Origin: Wurfbainia villosa
Lineage: Eukaryota > Streptophyta > Magnoliopsida > Zingiberales > Zingiberaceae
Reading direction: 5' to 3'
NCBI GenBank assembly: GCA_025175895.1
Contig: CM045997.1
Span: forward strand, 107,866,479 to 107,930,478
DNA: 64,000 nt
Below, in pieces: positions 1-11,991 of the stretch. The position numbers were made by a program, and so were the translations under genes. The notes under the pieces are model-generated. The model saw only the letters and a program-made list of their open reading frames with translations, was not told the DNA's origin and did no database searches. How positions within the stretch are numbered: position 1 is the first letter of the stretch; every line of letters begins with the position of its first letter.

Positions 1-875
1 CTTGGGACACTGAGTTTTGCTTCCTCCCTTGAAGACAGTATGGTCGACTGGTCGGGGTTCCTGGGGTCGCTGTCGTGGTTGCATCTGAAACTGTGGTTGT
101 TTGCCTCGAAACTGGCTCGGTGCAAACTTCTTCTGACTCGACGCAGGAGGTTCCCTTCCCTGGTAACTAGACCTCTTAGTCTGTACTTCCTTTATCATGT
201 CATTCCTGTCCCTCTCTCATGAGGCACGATCCTGACCTCTCGAAGGTGGTAACTCGATTCACCCACGACATCATGGTGAATGGCTGCCTCAATCCCTCGA
301 TAAAATGTTTGGCTCCTCTCTTGGTTGGTGGCAATCATAGGTACAAAATACCGCCCCTTCTCGAACTCCTTGACATACTCAACCACTGTCCGGTCCCCTT
401 GGTGAAGCTCTAGGAATTCCCTGGCCATTCGGGTTCTGGTGTCAGCAGTAAAGTATTTACCATAAAATACCTCCTTGAATTCAACCCAAGTAACTGTAGC
501 TAAATCCACCGCTGAACGTGCACCCTCCCACCATATCCGAGCATCGCCCCGCAACATGAATATGGCGCACCTCACCTTGTCAGCATCCGTAAGTTGCATG
601 AAGTCATATATCGTCTCCAATGATCGAATCCATCCTTCTGCCACAATCGGGTCTGTACTTCCCTTAAACTCTGTCGGTTCAAGATCCCTGAACTGCTTGT
701 AAACTGGGTTCACACTGGCTGTGGGACCACTGTGGGTGTTTCCATGCTCCCTGGCTCTCAACAGCTGTTGGATCTGTTCTCCTTGAATCTGACTCTGTTC
801 CTGCATAATTGCGGCAAGCTCAGCGAGAAACTGACTACTCTGCCCCACTTCACCATTGTTTCTTCGGCCCGCCAT
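1..875 (-). pseudogene. gag: Tekay-like Gypsy gag, partial and frameshifted (element A)
   Basis: Structural capsid gene of a Ty3/Gypsy element. The frame opens at ATG 873-875 and runs 226 codons to a stop at 195-197. Residues about 60-190 match the retrotransposon gag domain: FKGSTDPIVAEGWIRSLE, then CAIFMLRGDARIWWEG, then a WVEFKEVFYGKYF segment. This pattern is typical of the Tekay/Del chromoviruses. Near position 235 the frame slips; another minus-strand frame continues to position 1 as a Gln/Pro/Arg-rich linker ending T-Q-C-P-K, which is where the CCHC zinc knuckle should start. The gene is therefore cut by the window edge and has one frameshift. It lies about 170 bp downstream of a tRNA-iMet priming site and the LTR of the same element, the normal order LTR-PBS-gag. 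The family call is by motif recognition only. Confidence 0.85.
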
Positions 876-1047
876 TCTCCTATAAAACCCGATACCTGCA
901 TCGTTATCTCCAATTTGTACATGAACCTAAACATGATTACATTAAGACTACTACTTGAAAAGTAAATTTAAAGCTTACAAACGCGGGGATGGATGTATCT
1001 GAGTCCTTGATGAGATTGCATGCATACACTGTCCTTTAGGATCGTTT

Positions 1048-1059
1048 GCTCTGATACCA
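1048..1059 (-). other. Primer-binding site of element A (tRNA-iMet type)
   Basis: On the minus strand this reads TGGTATCAGAGC, complementary to the 3' end of plant initiator tRNA-Met. Two bases separate it from the LTR boundary at 1062. It sets the orientation of element A as minus and marks where minus-strand cDNA synthesis would start. Confidence 0.9.
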
Positions 1060-1061
1060 AC

Positions 1062-3346
1062 TGAAAAGACCTAACCCAGTATGCATATACTTAATCCCCA
1101 GTCACACATCAATCTTACCCATGATACACAAGATCGGAACACCCGGCACAAAGATTATTTTATTCCATTCAGTTTAGCAGTCTCAACTACACACTTTACC
1201 CTCTTGACCTGAAGAAAAATAGAACATCAAAATCAACTCCCCTCAAACTGTAAACCCTGTATCATAGCTGTCCCGGACAATGTGTGCCATGCTCATCATC
1301 CTCTCCTCAGTTACACCACCTCCGCTTCATGCATCTCAATCTGGGAATCCTGTTTCCTACCTGAAAATGTTATGTGAAATCATGAGTTCACAGCCCAGTA
1401 AGTAGATCAATGATAGGGATATAACACAGGGAGGAAAATTCAACAGGAAACATATATCTCTACAACTGTAAATGTAAACTACTGTAGCTCAACATACATT
1501 CTCTGTTACACTTTCTGTAAGTCAGTATGAAACATAACCAATACTTTTAACAACATGCCATTATAACAAGTACTGCGAACCCAATCATGCCTTTCTGTTA
1601 TGCTAACTGTACCTAAACATAAACCCTCGTGGTACCTCACATTATGCATTTAAAATGCTGAGCCAGTCAAATACCTTATTTTCTTGTGCAATCCTGAGGT
1701 ACCTCTAGAAAGAAACTAAGGGAATCAGTCATCAGTCATCAGTCAATCTATCAATTTGGGTGGGCCCTCCCCGAAGCTCAACCCGGGGAGCCCAACCTGT
1801 CCAGGCACCACTAATGCTCATGTACATACAGTTAGCTAAATAAAGAATTTCTGTCATTTTCTATCATACTCAGTCACCGAAGGATAACATAGAACATCAT
1901 GAGTGAACGAGTATATATCTATATATAGCATCTAACCTCATACACAGGTAGATGTTAATTACACCCACATATATATATAGCATCTAACCTCATACACAAG
2001 TAGATGATAATTACACCCATGTACATATAGCATCTAACCTCACACACAGGTAGATGATAATATAACATATTCACATAGCATCGAGACACAAGAAAGATTT
2101 GATGAACATTTAGCTAAAAATAATAACATTAAACATCATAGGTGAACAAATATATATATCTATATATAGCATCTAACCTCATACACAGGTAGATGGTAAT
2201 TACACCCATATACATATAGCATCTAACCTCATACACAGGTAGATGATATTTATCACATATTACATATCATTTACAGCATTAAGAAAAATCTTATAAAGGG
2301 TTAACTATACATGCTGACTGAAAACAAATATAGCAGGAATCATCTACAGACATAAAGCTCATGTACATACAAATTTTTATATCCACCCTAGCATGCTGAT
2401 TCCTTTCAAACAAACTACTTCTTACATCTATTAAACATTTATCTGGCTATTAACTGAAGATTTAACCCTCATATACATCACTCGGCATACTCAATTCATA
2501 ATGACCCCGACATGTGTATACTCCGTTATTATCATCCTACCGGATGAAACCCACAATACCAATTCACGCGTAAATTCATCAAAACGATCCAAAAATCCTA
2601 AACCGATCCCCTTCCCTCCCAACAACACAACTCTGTTTACCCGTTCCCTCTCCCCTGCCCTTCACCTGCCGAATACCCCCAATCCACCGATTCCAATCAC
2701 CTCCCATCAAGAACTCCCCTTACAGTTCCAAGATCGAAAACCCTAACCCCCTTCCCGTGATCTCTTTGCTCGTCACCTCCTCCAAGTCGTCGGGTAGCCA
2801 AACTCCACCGTTTTCCCTAGCTCAACCCATCCCCAACAATACCAAAAATCCACCCCGGAAGCCTGCTAGAACCCAATCTGGAATCCCATTCCACTGGCAC
2901 GATTCAGTCCCTAACCCCCCCCCCCCCCGACTCAATCTCGCCGCGACAGTCCCAGACGAGAATATGCTGAACTCACCACCCTCGCCAACCCTAGACAAAG
3001 ACTACTCACCGTGAAGAGGAAGGAGGAGGGTCGGTGTAGCTCCGGCAGCTTGGCGTCATCTCCGGCGGCAGGGTTCGTCGATCGCCCCTTTTCGTCGTCT
3101 GCGGCGGCTCGCGACCAGAAGACGAGTCGCGCGAACGAAAAAGAAGGAGAAAAGAAATAGAAAAGGAAAAAAAAGGTTCGGCCAAATAAATGGGTTTAGG
3201 GTTTTTCCCCTTTATGCCCCTCAACTGTGATTATTTAGGGTATAAATAGACCCCGAAATTTATCCTCCTTTTCCGATGACATACGCCCGTGTATTTTTAT
3301 CATTTTATTACTGTTATTATTATTATTTTTTTTTCGAGACTTGACA
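1062..3346 (-). repeat. 5' LTR of element A
   Basis: The plus-strand left edge is TG directly beside the priming site. The right edge is ...TTGACA at 3346, after which sequence belonging to the LTR of element C resumes (compare 3347-3480 with 46470-46600). This gives an LTR of about 2.3 kb; the right edge is uncertain by 2 bp (CACA). It contains a tandem array (1905-2262), a run of 11 C near 2920 and a GC-rich stretch at 3000-3130. The partner LTR lies outside the window, so no target-site duplication can be checked. Confidence 0.75.
1905..2262. repeat. Hairpin-forming tandem array in LTR of element A
   Basis: Five copies of a unit built on atagcatctaacctcata followed by cacaggtagatg, spaced about 50-60 bp in a run of three and then two. 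Each unit is an imperfect palindrome: CATCTAACCT pairs with AGGTAGATG across a short loop. The copies differ at few positions, so the array is recent or homogenised. Confidence 0.85.
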
Positions 3347-5248
3347 CACTATCCACAATTCAGATGACCATTTATACAACACATGATCGGTAATAAATAT
3401 GCAACATAAGGGTATTGGAATCAATCCTATGTTCAAGACATTACCTACCCACGAATGACCTTTTACCCAATTTACAAATCAGGTCATCATCCATACTCCA
3501 CTATTTACACATAACTAAGCCATTATAAGTTTACATACATCACATCTGTAACTCCTAATCATGATGAAGGAAAATGTGATAACAACAATAGAGCATTTAA
3601 GGCTAAAGACTAAGTATCAAGCATTAGAAAAACTAGAGTGGATTTAAGGTCAAAGTAATAATAATATGAAGTTATATACTTCAGGGTTTAGCTACTACTT
3701 GACCAAGGTAGGAAATTATCCACCTGCTATAACACTCATAATAATAAAATCTTCACGACCGCGGTCCTGTCTCGTATCCATGTCCTGCACATATCAAACA
3801 TTATGATTAAGTGCAAGCATACAACGAATCATTGAATCAAATCCTACATCGACTTTGTATCCCGATCAACTAGATTGATCTAGTTATCCAATTAACCTAA
3901 TCAATCCTCCATATTAATCCCTTTCAACCATTAGATCAATACGCAACCTATTATGCATTTATAAATACCCATATATGAACTTACCAACCTTATCCACACT
4001 TGCACAACTTCTTGATCTCAAGTGGAGGTATCACATCCAAATCACATAACCGAAGTAGAGACAACCAATGCCAATTACATTAAAACCATCATGTATGTAA
4101 TTCAACCAACCGACCACTTAATTATCATATTACCATGAACTAGCCATACAATTATTCTACACCAACCAATCAATTCAACATATAACCTCACATTTAACAC
4201 ATTCACAACTTCAATTTGTTATCAAAAATATACACCGTGAAATATGAATCCCACCGAATCCCCTAGACGAAACGCACATCCCACTCAAGACTTCTACTCT
4301 CACTCACAACCGTGCAAAAATCTCCACAACCATTTATAGCTTACCCCACATCCCAAATCATCAGCAGACAACCAAAATCAACCAACAACAAATGAAGAGA
4401 ATGAACAACCGGACTACACCTGCACTTGGGAGCCACCACGATATTCCTTCTCTAATCCTCCCTATTTCCTCTGTTTCCCGCAACAATCTAATGCCTAAAA
4501 CACCAAAATTCTATTCAATCGGTAAGGATTTCAAAGGAAAAGGGATCACGTCCGGAGCAGCACCCACTCACCTAACTCCGGCAGAACATGCAGCTCCCGA
4601 ACAGAACTAGGTGTAGATGTTGTCGACTGAGGTAGAGGCGTCGGCATCGGCGTTGCTTGCGTGGAGGAAAGAACCCCAAATCTACGATGGTGAAGGGAGG
4701 AGAAGAGGAGGCGGTGACGATCCAGCGGCTACTCTTTGAGCACGATGATGTTGCCACCGGGGTGAGCTCGCGCAAGGAGATCCCGCGAGCAAAAGGGGCC
4801 AGCGATGGTGGCAGATCGACCGATGCTGGGTTCAATCATCGGAAGAGATGAGCGGCGGGGTAGGCTGCAACCGTGAGCAATGGCGGCGCCGATGGGGCGA
4901 CGGCGGTGAGGAATTGAGAGGGAGGAGAATCGCGTTGATTGGGAAGAAAAGGGAACGGGGAGAAATCGCGACGGGGAGACTTTGAAGAAGGCGGCTGAGA
5001 AACGCCCACGCTGAGAAGCTGCGGGACTGCGTGAACAACTCGACCATTAAGGGAAACGGGTCAGGTTTTGGGATAACGAGTCGGGTTTTAGGATAACGGG
5101 TTGAGTTTTAGACTCCGTTAAGGATTAAACCTATTTAGGTCTAATTAATCCCATAAGATTTAATCCTAGGTTAGGATTAAATTAAATCCCTAACCTTTTT
5201 TTTCCTTAATTATATTACTCTTTAGCCATTTATTCGTGGTATTTTACA
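3347..5248 (-). repeat. 3' LTR of element C, right-hand part
   Basis: This is the same LTR family as elements B and E (shared block around 3360-3480, which includes the acacatgatcggta and gcaacataagggtattggaatcaatcc motifs split over 3380-3430). It ends at ...GGTATTTTACA (5248), i.e. the LTR begins TGTAAAATACC on the minus strand. The left part is displaced out of the window by the insertion of A. A GC-rich stretch at 4600-5050 corresponds to the leader-like region seen in the other LTRs of this family. No host gene is seen in it. Confidence 0.8.
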
Positions 5249-5262
5249 TTCTCTCCCACTTA
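5249..5262 (-). other. Polypurine tract of element C
   Basis: On the minus strand the sequence directly before the LTR reads aagtgggagagaa, a purine run in the correct place to prime plus-strand DNA synthesis. The equivalent tracts in D (43414-43426) and E (48411-48423) are similar. Confidence 0.75.
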
Positions 5263-5337
5263 ATAAAATTTGATCCCCAAATTTCGTACTAAAATGCGAA
5301 AATTAATTCAAGAAAATTATCGAAATGACCACGTACT

Positions 5338-5936
5338 TCAAGTGAACAGATGAGGATATCGAGCTCGGATAGTATCTTCCAGCTCCCAAGAAGCCTCCTC
5401 ATCAGTATGATGTTGTCATCTAACCTTTACAAGTCGGATGGTTTTGTTCCGCAACTGATGCTCCTTGCGACCAAGAATTCGCACTGGAATCTCCTCGTAA
5501 GTCGCATTAGGCTGAAGTGGGATTGATACCTCCTTCAGAACATGATCAACTCGTGGTACGTATTTCCTCAACATAGAAACATGAAATACGTTGTGAATAC
5601 CCGCCAGTGTTGGAGATAAAGTCAACCGATAAGCTACACCTCCAATCCACTCTAATATCTCAAATGGGTCAATATAGCGTGAAACTAATTTCCCTTTTAG
5701 CCCAAATCATTTCACCCCTTTCATAGGTGAAACACGCAGAAATACCTGATCCCCAACTAATAATTCCAAAGGCCTTCGCCTCCAGTCTGCGTAACTCTTC
5801 TGTTGATCTTGTGCCTCTAATAACCATCATCTGATGACACGCACAAACTCCGCATCATGCTGGATACTCTGTGGCCCCAGCAACTGTCACTCCCCAATAT
5901 CCTCCCACAACAAAGGAGATCTACTGTGTCACGCCC
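5338..5936 (-). pseudogene. pol: Gypsy pol C-terminus: integrase tail and chromodomain (element C)
   Basis: Minus-strand end of the chromovirus polyprotein. The typical integrase C-terminal block is visible (GIHNVFHVSMLRKYVP, 5625-5530), followed by RILGRKEHQLRNKTIRLVKV and a chromodomain-like tail with DEEASWELEDTIRARYP ending at a stop (5338-5340). The Trp codon after LVKVR is TGA instead of TGG, breaking the frame. The upstream end, at 5936, corresponds to the RSP of the conserved GRP-x-RSP region of integrase; the missing part restarts at 28676 after the 22.7-kb insertion of B. Confidence 0.85.
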
Positions 5937-6770
5937 CGAGAGCATGCTGAGTCGAAAATCAAACGGACGGCAGCTCCCCTATGCGTGGCATCATTTCGGG
6001 TTAATACAAGGCCCGTAGGCCCACAATAACAACATAACATATAAATATAAAAACAACCACAACAATATAACAACTAATTACAACAACTACACAGCGGAAA
6101 CATAAAACACAACAATATCAATCCCACACATGCATACTGGTATGACTAATACATCACAACAACACGGAACCTCGACAAAATCCGAATATACAACATGTAC
6201 ATCACGAAAACTCTAAAATACAATACACAATGGACGGAAAGCCCAAAACAAACAGGCGAGCCTCGAAGGTGAGATGAGATGTCAGCCAGTGGTGCTCCAA
6301 GCCGTCACGAAGTCTTCTACCTGTTACCTGGGCGACAGAAAAATCCAGGGTCCGTGGTGGTGGTGAGTAAAACTCAGCAGGTAATAGAAAAACATGCATA
6401 TATGTAATATCACATGTATTTCAACAACATAATCTAGAGGTATAACAGGTATATCAGCATAGTATATAAATACAAGCATATACCATCGAACCAAATGAAT
6501 AACGTAAAATGCAAACATACCTGAAGTCTGCTACGCTACTCTGATCCAACCTGAACATATATCCAATATATATATAACAGGAAGAGTAAGATCAACTCAC
6601 AATATACTCAAACTAAAGGTCAAGGTATCTAATGGTATGTCCAAACATATACCAATACCCGACACATTCGTATAACAAATGCAAGAAGCATGCACGAATA
6701 TGATGTACAACCAAATGCAGCAAGCATAATACAATCAAGATCAACATCACAATAAGCATATATATATAGA

Positions 6771-6801
6771 CTGCATCTATATATATATTAATATCAACCA
6801 T

Positions 6802-6861
<60 letters not shown>

Positions 6862-6883
6862 CATATATGTATATATATATGGT
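6771..6883. repeat. AT microsatellite in B 3' LTR
   Basis: A (TA)n run, mainly 6802-6860, flanked by tgcatctatatatat and caaccatccatatat motifs. The same flanks occur at 25651-25690 and 45735-45780, so the microsatellite is an ancestral LTR feature whose length differs between copies. Confidence 0.95.
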
Positions 6884-7357
6884 AATATGCAAAGCGCCAT
6901 CAGATACGGCAATGCAGCATGCATGGTCATGCCTGCTCACCCCTACTCGCTACCATGACCCCAGTGTGGCCTAGGTGGCACGACATGATAACTGTCCCAA
7001 ATCACACCAACCACTGCTATAGAGTGACCGAGTGGGCAGTATGATCAAGTAGCATATGAGCGTAAAGAGCTCGCTACATAATGGGGGTCCTTGCTGCTGG
7101 CCACTCCGACTAACACTACCAATGAGTGGTCGAGTACCACGCACCCAGGACAACTGCACGCAACTCTAACTACCATCGTCTATAGTGGTAGAGTGCAGCA
7201 CAACAGATGCTCTTCCCTCACACCAGTTACTCCTCGGGGAGTGCTCTGGGAGGCAAGGTGACTGACGACTCTCTCAACTCCAAGGGAGACTATGTCGTCA
7301 TAATGCATGCAAATGACATGAGTATGTTGTCACACGTACATCCATCTACCACAAACT

Positions 7358-7362
7358 CTTTG
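7358..7362. other. Target-site duplication of copia-1, left copy
   Basis: ctttg directly precedes the TG of the left LTR and is repeated exactly at 16023-16027. It lies in the stem of the first hairpin of the LTR array (actctttg...caaagagt). Confidence 0.95.
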
Positions 7363-9094
7363 TGTTAGTTATAGCCCTAGAACCAATCATGTGATGGTTG
7401 AATAGGGAACATTTTGTATCATATTCTATAAAGGCAAAAGATTGGTTATTATATTTACGTCTTGCTTGTGCCAGCTAAATTAAATATAATAATGCCCTAG
7501 AAAAGTAGATTCTTATCTACAGATCATCAATTGGAAGAATTGATTATGAGAGACTGTAGAGAACACTTTCCTAAATGTTTCTAGTCAAGTATTAATATGC
7601 AAGGGCAATATTAATACATAAAGACTAGCATGTAGGTCAATTAATGACTTGATCTCACAAGTCATGGATATATGATATCAAGTTGACACATGGGTATATA
7701 TTAGAGAATATATACTGAACTGACCCACCATGAGAAAGTTTCATGGATCGTCATATGAGTGTCATAAACTTTCTCATGTGACTATTGGTATGAATAGTCC
7801 TCAAACCTGAAGTCACTACGGTTCCCTACATAAGGAGTTATGTACTTTGGTATCGTCAAACGTCACCCGTAACAGGGTGGACCATAAAGGCGATTACTGG
7901 GTATATAACAAATTATGCGGAGGGATGTGAGTGATGTAGATGGGATCTATCACTCCCATATGACGGGAGTGATATCTGTGGGCCCCTTGATTGAGTATAA
8001 CTACTAAAACGCATGGCCATGCTCGAATGAGTCAATATGAGATATTGAGCTCATTTGTTTGAGTTAGTTTACTTAGGGATCAAGAAACACATAGATTGAT
8101 CGAGGATGACACGGTCTATGCCTCATTGGTCAATATGATATCAAGGATAGAAGGACACGGTCATACATTATAGTAGTCACGGAAAGGTTAGTCGGATCTT
8201 GACTTATTTCGTAACTTGGGTAGCAATGATGTATTGCTAGATGTCGCTCATTGCTTGTGTATCTAAAAGAGTTTAGATCCACTATCAACGTTATGAGAGT
8301 CTATAGGGTCACACACAAAGAGCATGATGATTAGAAGAATTAGTGTATTCTAGTTTGACTAGAATAATTTAGGAATAAGCTTAAGTACAAAATGGTTTTT
8401 GGACTTTAAGCTTAATGAGAATTTTAGCTTATTGATTTAATGAGATTAATTCAATATGCTAAGCTTATTAATTTAATAAGATTAAATAAATATGTTATCA
8501 TGATAGCCTAAGCTTAATTGATTTAATAAGATTAATTCAATATGTTACCTTATTGATTTAATGAGATTAATTCAATATGATAACATAAGCTTATTGAATT
8601 AATAAGATTAATTCAACATGCATGAATGCCACATAAGCATGCCACCTAAGCTTGATGAGGTGGAAGCTTGAGGCTTGGAGAGAGCTTGGTGGTGAGAGGC
8701 TTTGGTTGTGTGGCTTTTGTGAGTGTAGGCTAGCAAGAAGAGTGGTCTTCTTCTTCCTTTCTCTTTTTCCCTACCTTCCTCTCCTTTAGGGACTTCTCTA
8801 GCAAGAAGTAAAGGAGAGCTCTTCTAGTTTCTTTTGTGAGACAAGAGCTTGCTCGTGTGGATACATATAGAGGCACGGACATTTGAACGTGCTAAAAGAT
8901 CCAACAAACCCAAGGAGAAGCGGGATTAAAAAGGGCACGCAACAAAGGTAATATTCTCCTATAAGATAGGTTTTTCTTTTAGAGAAATTTATTTTTTTTG
9001 TACGAGGTTTTCTTTCGCAAGGATCACTTGGAAGGGATCTTATTTTTCGTTGCGCATATGCTATTTTGCATAAAAAATAAAAAGGATCCCTATA
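7363..9094 (+). repeat. 5' LTR of copia-1
   Basis: Starts TGTTAGTTATAGCCCTAG and ends ggatccctata one base before the priming site. The terminal dinucleotide is TA where the 3' LTR has CA, a single C-to-T change at the integration end. An AT-rich tandem array occupies about 8415-8620. No convincing TATA box was found. Confidence 0.95.
8415..8620. repeat. AT-rich tandem array in copia-1 LTR (second copy 15334-15536)
   Basis: About five degenerate units of roughly 40-50 bp built on ttgatttaatgagattaattc followed by aatatg, interspersed with aagctta. Present in both LTRs, so it was in the transcript that gave this insertion. Confidence 0.8.
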
Positions 9095-9095
9095 G

Positions 9096-9108
9096 TGGTA
9101 TCAGAGCC
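9096..9108 (+). other. Primer-binding site of copia-1 (tRNA-iMet type)
   Basis: TGGTATCAGAGCC one base after the 5' LTR, complementary to the initiator tRNA-Met 3' end. Confidence 0.95.
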
Positions 9109-10322
9109 ACTTGCGAAAGATCGTATAAAAAAAATAGGTTTTCTCTAGTTTATATATGATATAGAAGTAGGATAAATTTTATTATGAGTTGATAATTGCA
9201 TTAGCAATTTTTCAAACATAATAAAATATCCGATGTCTTTTAAAAGTTAAAATTGACATAGTGCATGGTTATGGCCTAGTCCCAAAAAGTTTGTGAATGT
9301 GTGTGTTGTAATTTTTAATACGGCCTGCGTGTCGTGCCTTTCTCCTAAAATTCTTATTGTAAAATTAGTTTTAGACTCGAATGTAACTCGAGTATTTCTC
9401 CTTTTGTAATATACAAAATAAAGATGGAGGGTCCATTGGAAGATGACGTTACAAGGAGGAAGTCAACAACACAAGACAACCAAAAGGAAGCACTTGAGAG
9501 AAGATGCTATCCCTAGGTTGACCAATCAATCTTTTCATTGGCTTGAGAAGATTGTAGAATAAGGGTCATAACCATGACACGCTTAGTTTAATATGTATGT
9601 GATGCATGTTAATTTAGCTTATATGTGATGTATGCTAATATGTATGTGATGCATGTTTAAGTTTATTTCTTAAATAAGTCAAAAACGATATGCCTACCAA
9701 AGTTTGGTACTTACTACTTCCTCGATCATTTGTTGTTGGGTTTGCCAAAGCAAAGCAATGCATTTTATCTTGGAAGAGTGTGAGTGGACAATCGTGATGT
9801 CCCGCTATCAAACTTGGTTAAGACTTAATTAAGTTTTTCTTAATTAATTAAGAAAGTAGAGGCATATATTAGCTTTGAACATAAGTTTTAAAAATTAGTT
9901 TTCTGTGATTTCCGAACATCAGCTTTGTCTTAGAAAGTGGTCGTTGCTCCGATATCAAAGAAGGCCTCTGCGTGTCGCCTACCGAAGCTGGTTTAGGAAT
10001 AAGCACTAAACTAATCTAAACTTAACCAAAGCTATTAAAGAGTTACATCAGATGTAATTGGCAAAAGATTGCCTACCTAATCATACTACGTCTTGGGCGA
10101 TTAGCCAAAGCTAACTCAAGATGAAGTATGATGTGGATCTTTATCCCATATAAATTTATAGCTAAATAGAAGCTAATGATGTAAGCAAAATATGTTTACT
10201 TACATCAATGATTAGCTCATATCAAAGCTATGAGAATTTAGTGGGAGACTCATTTAATTAAAGGCCTAATTAAATGACTTAGGTATGATACTTAATTTTG
10301 CATTTTAATGTGGTAGATCACC
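9109..10322 (+). other. Untranslated leader of copia-1
   Basis: A 1.2-kb stretch between priming site and gag without a long frame. It holds several inverted repeats: a long stem-loop at 10171-10217 (AGCTAATGATGTAAG against CTTACATC...ATTAGCT), a smaller one near 10095-10130 (ATCATACT against AGTATGAT, with tcttg/caaga inside), and the palindrome gttacatcagatgtaat near 10043. Leaders of LTR elements normally carry RNA packaging and dimerisation signals; assigning that role here is inference. Confidence 0.7.
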
Positions 10323-11084
10323 ATGTCATCTAACACGACACACCCCCTCAACTTGCGATCTGTCCTTGAGAAAGACAAGCTCAATGGAGCTAACTTTCTA
10401 GACTGGTATAGGAACTTGAGGATTATCCTCAAGCAAGAACGTAAATTGTATGTCCTAGAGCAGTCTACCCCTGAAACACTGCGCCACTGCGTCTTGAAAA
10501 GGATGCTTATAAGAAGCATCAAGATGACGCATTAGATGTGTCATGTCTTATGCTTGCCACCATGAACTCTGAGCTTCAGAAGCAACATGAGAACATGGAT
10601 GTCTATGGTATGGTTGAGCATTTGAAACAATTATATCAAGGACAAGCTAGGCACGAGCGTTTTGAAGTGTCTAAGGCTCTTTTTGCATACAAGATGCAAG
10701 AAGGAACACCTGTAGGAACTCACGTACTTAAAATGATAAGGTACGTTGAGAACCTTGAAAGACTAGGTTTTCCACTGAGCCAAGAATTGACAACCGATGT
10801 TATCCTGCAATCATTGCAATCAATTCGTCATGAATTATAATATGAATGAAATTGATAAGCCTTTGCTTGAGATTCTCGGCATGTTAGAACTCACAAGATC
10901 TCAAGAAGAAAGTTAGTAACGTACTAATGGTCAAGAAGGGCAAAGGTAAGCGCAAAGGCAAGGGTAAGACCCAAGCCAAAGGCAAGGCCAATTCATCCAC
11001 TTCAAAGGGTAAAGGTAAAATACCTAAGGAAGGGGACTGTTTCCATTGCGGTGAGACTAGACACTGGAAGCAGAACTGCAAAGT
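10323..11084 (+). pseudogene. gag: Copia-1 gag with frameshifts
   Basis: Capsid/nucleocapsid part of the Copia polyprotein. It starts at ATG 10323 with a Copia gag N-terminus (PLNLRSVLEKDKLNGANFLDW, continuing YRNLRIILKQE). The frame slips between about 10480 and 10538, and again after 10830, where MNYNMNE continues in another frame. A Lys-rich stretch (KGKGKRKGKGKTQAKGKANS, 10933-10992) precedes an intact zinc knuckle CFHCGETRHWKQNC (about 11038-11080), C-x2-C-x4-H-x4-C. The frames agree with the other Copia here at 35988-36600. Not translatable as one protein. Confidence 0.9.
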
Positions 11085-11990
11085 TTACCTTGAGGAAGTA
11101 AAGAAGAAAAGAAGTGGGACTTCTGCCTCAGGTATACATGTTATAGAAGTTAATCTATCTATTTCTTCTACATGGGTATTAGATACCGGATGTGCATCTC
11201 ACATTTGTACTAATGTGCAGGGACTGAGAAATAGTAGACTAATGGCAAAGGGCGAAGTGGACCTACGAGTAAGCAATGACGCAAAAGTTGCTGCTGTAGC
11301 TGTAGGAACATATTCTTTGTCTTTGCCCACTGGGCTTATCTTAGAACTAGAGGAGTGCTTTTAATGTACCTGCATTAACGAAGAACATAATTTCTGTATC
11401 TTGTTTAGACAAAAAAAACTTTTCTTTTATAATAAAGGACAAATGTTGTTCCATTTATTTGAATGAAATGTTCTATTATAATGCACCACTTATGAATGGT
11501 CTCTATGTTCTAGATTTAGAAAAACCCAATTTATAACATAAATACCAAACGGTTCAAATAGAATAATTTGAACCAAACATATCTCTGGCACTGTCGCCTA
11601 GGTCACATAAATGAAAAACGCATATCCCAACTCCATAAAGATGGATTATTGGACTCATTTGATTTTGAATCAAATGAGGTTTGCGAATCTTGTCTTTTAG
11701 GAAAGATGACTAAAACTCCATTTAGTGGACATGGCGAGAGAGCGACGAACTTGTTAGGACTCATACATACTGATGTATGTGGCCCTTTCAATGTCGAAGC
11801 CAGAGGAGGCTATAAGTACTTTATTACTTTCACTGATGATATGAGTAGATTTGGCTACTTATATTTGATGAGACATAAGTCAGAATCCTTTGAAAAGTTC
11901 AAAGAATTCAAGAATGAAGTACAAAACCAACTTGGTAGCGTGTTAAGCTACTTGATCGGATCGAGGTGGTGAATACCTTAGTCGAAGTTT
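11085..11990 (+). pseudogene. pol: Copia-1 protease and N-terminal integrase, frameshifted
   Basis: The protease active site appears as STWVLDTGCASHIC (about 11160-11210), the DTG of an aspartic protease. The frame is lost at about 11360, where a two-base deletion turns the expected ECFYN into ECF-stop. The pre-integrase domain resumes in another frame at 11568 with TYLWHCRLGHINEKRISQLH and CESCLLGKM, giving the HHCC zinc-binding residues, then IHTDVCGPF, the first Asp of the integrase catalytic triad. The second Asp (SDRGGEY, about 11955-11978) is in yet another frame. Confidence 0.9.
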
Positions 11991-11991
11991 C

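Noticed and set aside
2501..3014. Pro/Ser/Asn-rich plus-strand frames
   Set aside because: Low-complexity translations in the LTR of element A, including a poly-C run; no domain or start context.
3239..3249. TATA-like tataaataga on the plus strand
   Set aside because: Element A is transcribed on the minus strand, so the orientation is wrong; it could be antisense but nothing else supports it.
6613..6930. Minus-strand open frame with long Tyr-Ile repeats (also 25496-25898 and 45508-45932)
   Set aside because: It is the translation of the (TA)n microsatellite and flanks inside LTRs; no domain and variable length between copies.
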